Positions 5,648-7,115 of a stretch of 7,115 bases of DNA are shown in pieces. The notes below the pieces were generated by a model that saw only the letters and a list, made by a program, of their open reading frames with translations, had not been told where the DNA came from and did not search any database. Position numbers and translations under genes: made by a program. This DNA is from an uncultured Candidatus Peregrinibacteria bacterium (GTDB lineage: Bacteria > Patescibacteriota > Gracilibacteria > CAIRYL01). Numbering within the stretch: position 1 is the first letter of the stretch; the number at the start of each line of letters is the position of its first letter. The stretch spans positions 1 through 7,115 of the forward strand of contig CAIRYL010000057.1 of the NCBI GenBank assembly GCA_903882825.1, written 5' to 3'.

Positions 5648-6981
5648 GGTTTCTCTCTTTTAGTTTGGCTCTTTTTTTCTTACTTATTCCTTTCCATGCT
5701 TTTTTGGTTACCGGAATAAATGCTCTTTTTTTTGATCCTCATACAGCTCCTCCTTTTTTTATAAATGCTTGGAAAGAAGTATTTCTTTTTTCCCTTTTAT
5801 GTATTGTTTTCGTCTCGCTCATTCCTCATTGGAGAAAGGTCATTCAAAACATTGATATCCTTGATATTCTTATTATTCTTTTTTCTTTTTGGGCAATTGT
5901 TATTGGATATTTAGAAACTGATCATGGATGGTCACAAATTCTTTTGGGAGCAAAATATGATCTTTTTCCCTTTTGGTTTTTTCTAGGATTTCGTAAATGT
6001 ACACAAATAATCCCTTTTAATCTTACTCCAATTTTTAAAATATTTTTTTGGACGGGGTGTGTGGTTATTGTGTTTGGGATTTTACAATTTTTTCTTCCTT
6101 CAGATTTTTTAGTACATTTTGGTTATTCTTCAGATCCAAATCATTTTACACCTGATAAACCGCTCGCATATTGTCAACAAATTTCATATTCTGGTTATTG
6201 TCGATTACAGAGTTTTGCATCTGGACCGAATCAACTGGCTTCATTTTTACTATTTTTCCTTCCTTTTTTGGGAATGTTTATTTGGAAAGGGGAGTTTCTT
6301 TTTTTAAAAAAAGATCAAATACAGAATACTCTTCAAAATACTTCTTGTATCTTACAAAAAAATATTTGGTGGATTATTGTGTTTATAATGGGAATTTTTG
6401 TCTTATTGGGGACATTTTCTCGATCTGCTCTTTTGGGCGCATTTTTTGCAAGTATTATAGGTATATATTTCCTTTTTCAAGAAACACATATTCCTTTAAA
6501 AATTATTTTAGGAGCTCTTTTTTCCCCTTTTATTGTTGTAGGAATCATTTCTATTTTTTATCCACCTTTTTTTAACCAATTTTTAGTACGAATTTCTTCT
6601 ACACAAGGGCATTATGAAAGGTCTCTTGATGGTATTCGGTTTATTTTAGAGAATCCATGGGGACTTGGGCTCGGTGATGCAGGACCTGCGTCTAGCCGTT
6701 TTGCAGAGCAATTTTCAGGATTTTTACCGGAGAGTTGGTATCTACAAATTGCTTTGGAGACAGGAATTCTTGGAATTTTCCTCTTTCTTGGGATTATTTT
6801 TTTTGCGGGGCAAGCATTTTTGAAAAGTGATTTCTTTTTAGGAAAAGCTTTTTTTATAGGTTTAGTGGGAATTTCGGTAATGGGAATATTTTTGCATTCA
6901 TGGGAGAGTTCAACACTTGCTTATAGTTTTTGGGGACTTGGAGGATTAGTGATTGGCAATAGATATAAAACTGTACAGTAA
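5638..6981 (+). CDS. Second O-antigen ligase/polymerase-like (Wzy-type) membrane protein
   Basis: This is a 447-residue polytopic protein with about eleven to twelve Phe-rich membrane segments. Family marks (numbered from ATG 5638): RLQSFASGPNQLASF (189-203), corresponding to the R-x-x-GT-x-G-x-PN-x-LA signature; TFSRSA with S261-R262; ENPWGLGLGDAG (338-349); and ESWYLQIALETGILG (365-379). The last block sits where ligases have His-Asn; here it is Glu-Ser, so this protein differs from the enzyme at the left edge and may be a polymerase (Wzy) rather than a ligase. Two Cys (C179, C188) flank the loop just before the signature and could form a disulfide outside the membrane. Start choice: the frame is open from a GTG at 5590 (463 residues), but that start lies only 15 nt from the divergent gene's ATG. 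The ATG at 5638 gives a normal N-terminal helix (MLSRFLSFSLALFFLLIP) and room for promoters, so I prefer it. There is no Shine-Dalgarno (attttccgc precedes ATG). Confidence 0.88.
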   Translation: MLSRFLSFSLALFFLLIPFHAFLVTGINALFFDPHTAPPFFINAWKEVFLFSLLCIVFVSLIPHWRKVIQNIDILDILIILFSFWAIVIGYLETDHGWSQILLGAKYDLFPFWFFLGFRKCTQIIPFNLTPIFKIFFWTGCVVIVFGILQFFLPSDFLVHFGYSSDPNHFTPDKPLAYCQQISYSGYCRLQSFASGPNQLASFLLFFLPFLGMFIWKGEFLFLKKDQIQNTLQNTSCILQKNIWWIIVFIMGIFVLLGTFSRSALLGAFFASIIGIYFLFQETHIPLKIILGALFSPFIVVGIISIFYPPFFNQFLVRISSTQGHYERSLDGIRFILENPWGLGLGDAGPASSRFAEQFSGFLPESWYLQIALETGILGIFLFLGIIFFAGQAFLKSDFFLGKAFFIGLVGISVMGIFLHSWESSTLAYSFWGLGGLVIGNRYKTVQ

Positions 6982-7001
6982 TATTTTTTCACTTTTCCTT
7001 A

Positions 7002-7013
7002 TTTAAATTTAAA
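7002..7013. other. 12-bp AT palindrome in a convergent spacer
   Basis: TTTAAATTTAAA is a perfect 12-bp palindrome without a loop. It lies in the 38-nt gap (6982-7019) between the convergent polymerase and zinc-ribbon genes. With no loop and no G or C it is not a good hairpin terminator. T6 at 6984-6989, just after the polymerase stop, may help end transcription, but no stable stem precedes it. The palindrome is seen; a role is not shown. Confidence 0.3.
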
Positions 7014-7019
7014 ACATCT

Positions 7020-7115
7020 CTATAAAATTTCTTTCAAATAACACTTCTCACAGAGTATCTTTTCTGGTCTTTCTGGAGAATAAGTGGTGTGAATGGGAGT
7101 TCCACATTGAGCACA
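7020..7115 (-). CDS. C-terminal fragment of a CxxC-x17-CxxC zinc-ribbon protein
   Basis: On the minus strand, an open frame runs in from the right edge for 31 codons to a TAG stop at 7022-7020. The peptide holds CAQCGTPI, then TTYSPERPEKI, then CEKCYLKEIL: two CxxC knuckles with 17 residues between them, ending a few residues after the second pair. This is a standard four-Cys zinc-ribbon or treble-clef layout. Small proteins with a CxxCG...P...P...CxxCY pattern are, as I recall, common in Patescibacteria, usually with unknown function and possible nucleic-acid binding. The start and any further domain lie outside the window. It is convergent with the polymerase gene, 38 nt apart. The regular Cys spacing and the clean stop after the second knuckle argue that it is real despite its shortness. 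Confidence 0.72.
   Translation of the reverse strand, partial: CAQCGTPIHTTYSPERPEKILCEKCYLKEIL

Noticed and set aside
6119..6575. Alternative plus frames within the right polymerase (6119-6307, 6171-6575).
   Set aside because: They are shadows of a gene whose signature motifs span exactly this region.
6970..6979. Palindrome ACTGTACAGT at the end of the polymerase gene, looking like a repressor site.
   Set aside because: It is coding sequence (K-T-V-Q plus stop), lacks the spacing of a LexA-type CTG-N10-CAG box, and is not upstream of any gene.
1..7115. Mobile element, CRISPR, toxin-antitoxin or defence island.
   Set aside because: No transposase or integrase motif, terminal repeats, spaced direct repeats or small paired genes are visible; base composition looks even across the window.

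Overview
The window is AT-rich bacterial DNA whose coding strands are very rich in T (Phe-heavy membrane proteins). It is tightly packed, with six genes and almost no spacer. None of the start sites that can be judged has a Shine-Dalgarno sequence. All six stops are TAA or TAG, and no in-frame TGA occurs in any of the genes. Small surface-glycan proteins, weak ribosome-binding sites and a short CxxC...CxxC zinc-ribbon protein suggest a low-GC member of the Candidate Phyla Radiation (Patescibacteria), but that placement is inference. The TGA-as-glycine code of Gracilibacteria/Absconditabacteria is unlikely, because conserved glycines such as those in the RarA P-loop are all GGN and TGA is never used as sense.

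Layout, left to right. A plus-strand run of three genes comes first: the 3' part of an O-antigen ligase/polymerase-like membrane protein with a soluble, TPR-like C-terminal tail (1-1659); a polytopic acyltransferase of the acyltransferase-3 type (1693-2796); and the AAA+ recombination factor RarA/MgsA (2809-4017). All three lie in the same reading frame and are separated by only 33 and 12 nt after the stops. Next, on the minus strand and ending 9 nt from rarA, is a secreted coiled-coil M23 peptidase (4027-5574). Divergent from it is a second, different O-antigen ligase/polymerase-like protein (5638-6981, possibly from 5590). At the right edge is the C-terminus of a minus-strand CxxC-x17-CxxC zinc-ribbon protein (7020-7115).

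Functionally this is a cell-envelope neighbourhood. Two Wzy/WaaL-like enzymes would polymerise or transfer lipid-linked glycans, the acyltransferase would decorate a glycan or lipid, and the M23 enzyme would cleave peptidoglycan cross-links during division or growth. RarA is a housekeeping replication-repair gene that appears to share the transcript. The best regulatory signal is a near-consensus sigma-70 promoter for the M23 gene (TTGACA, 17 nt, TAGAAT), whose -35 box and spacer lie across the likely start codon of the divergent polymerase gene. I see no mobile element, CRISPR array, tRNA or rRNA, and no clear undescribed defence or other novel system. The points of interest are the paired unlike ligases, the overlapping divergent start/promoter region and the uniform lack of Shine-Dalgarno signals.
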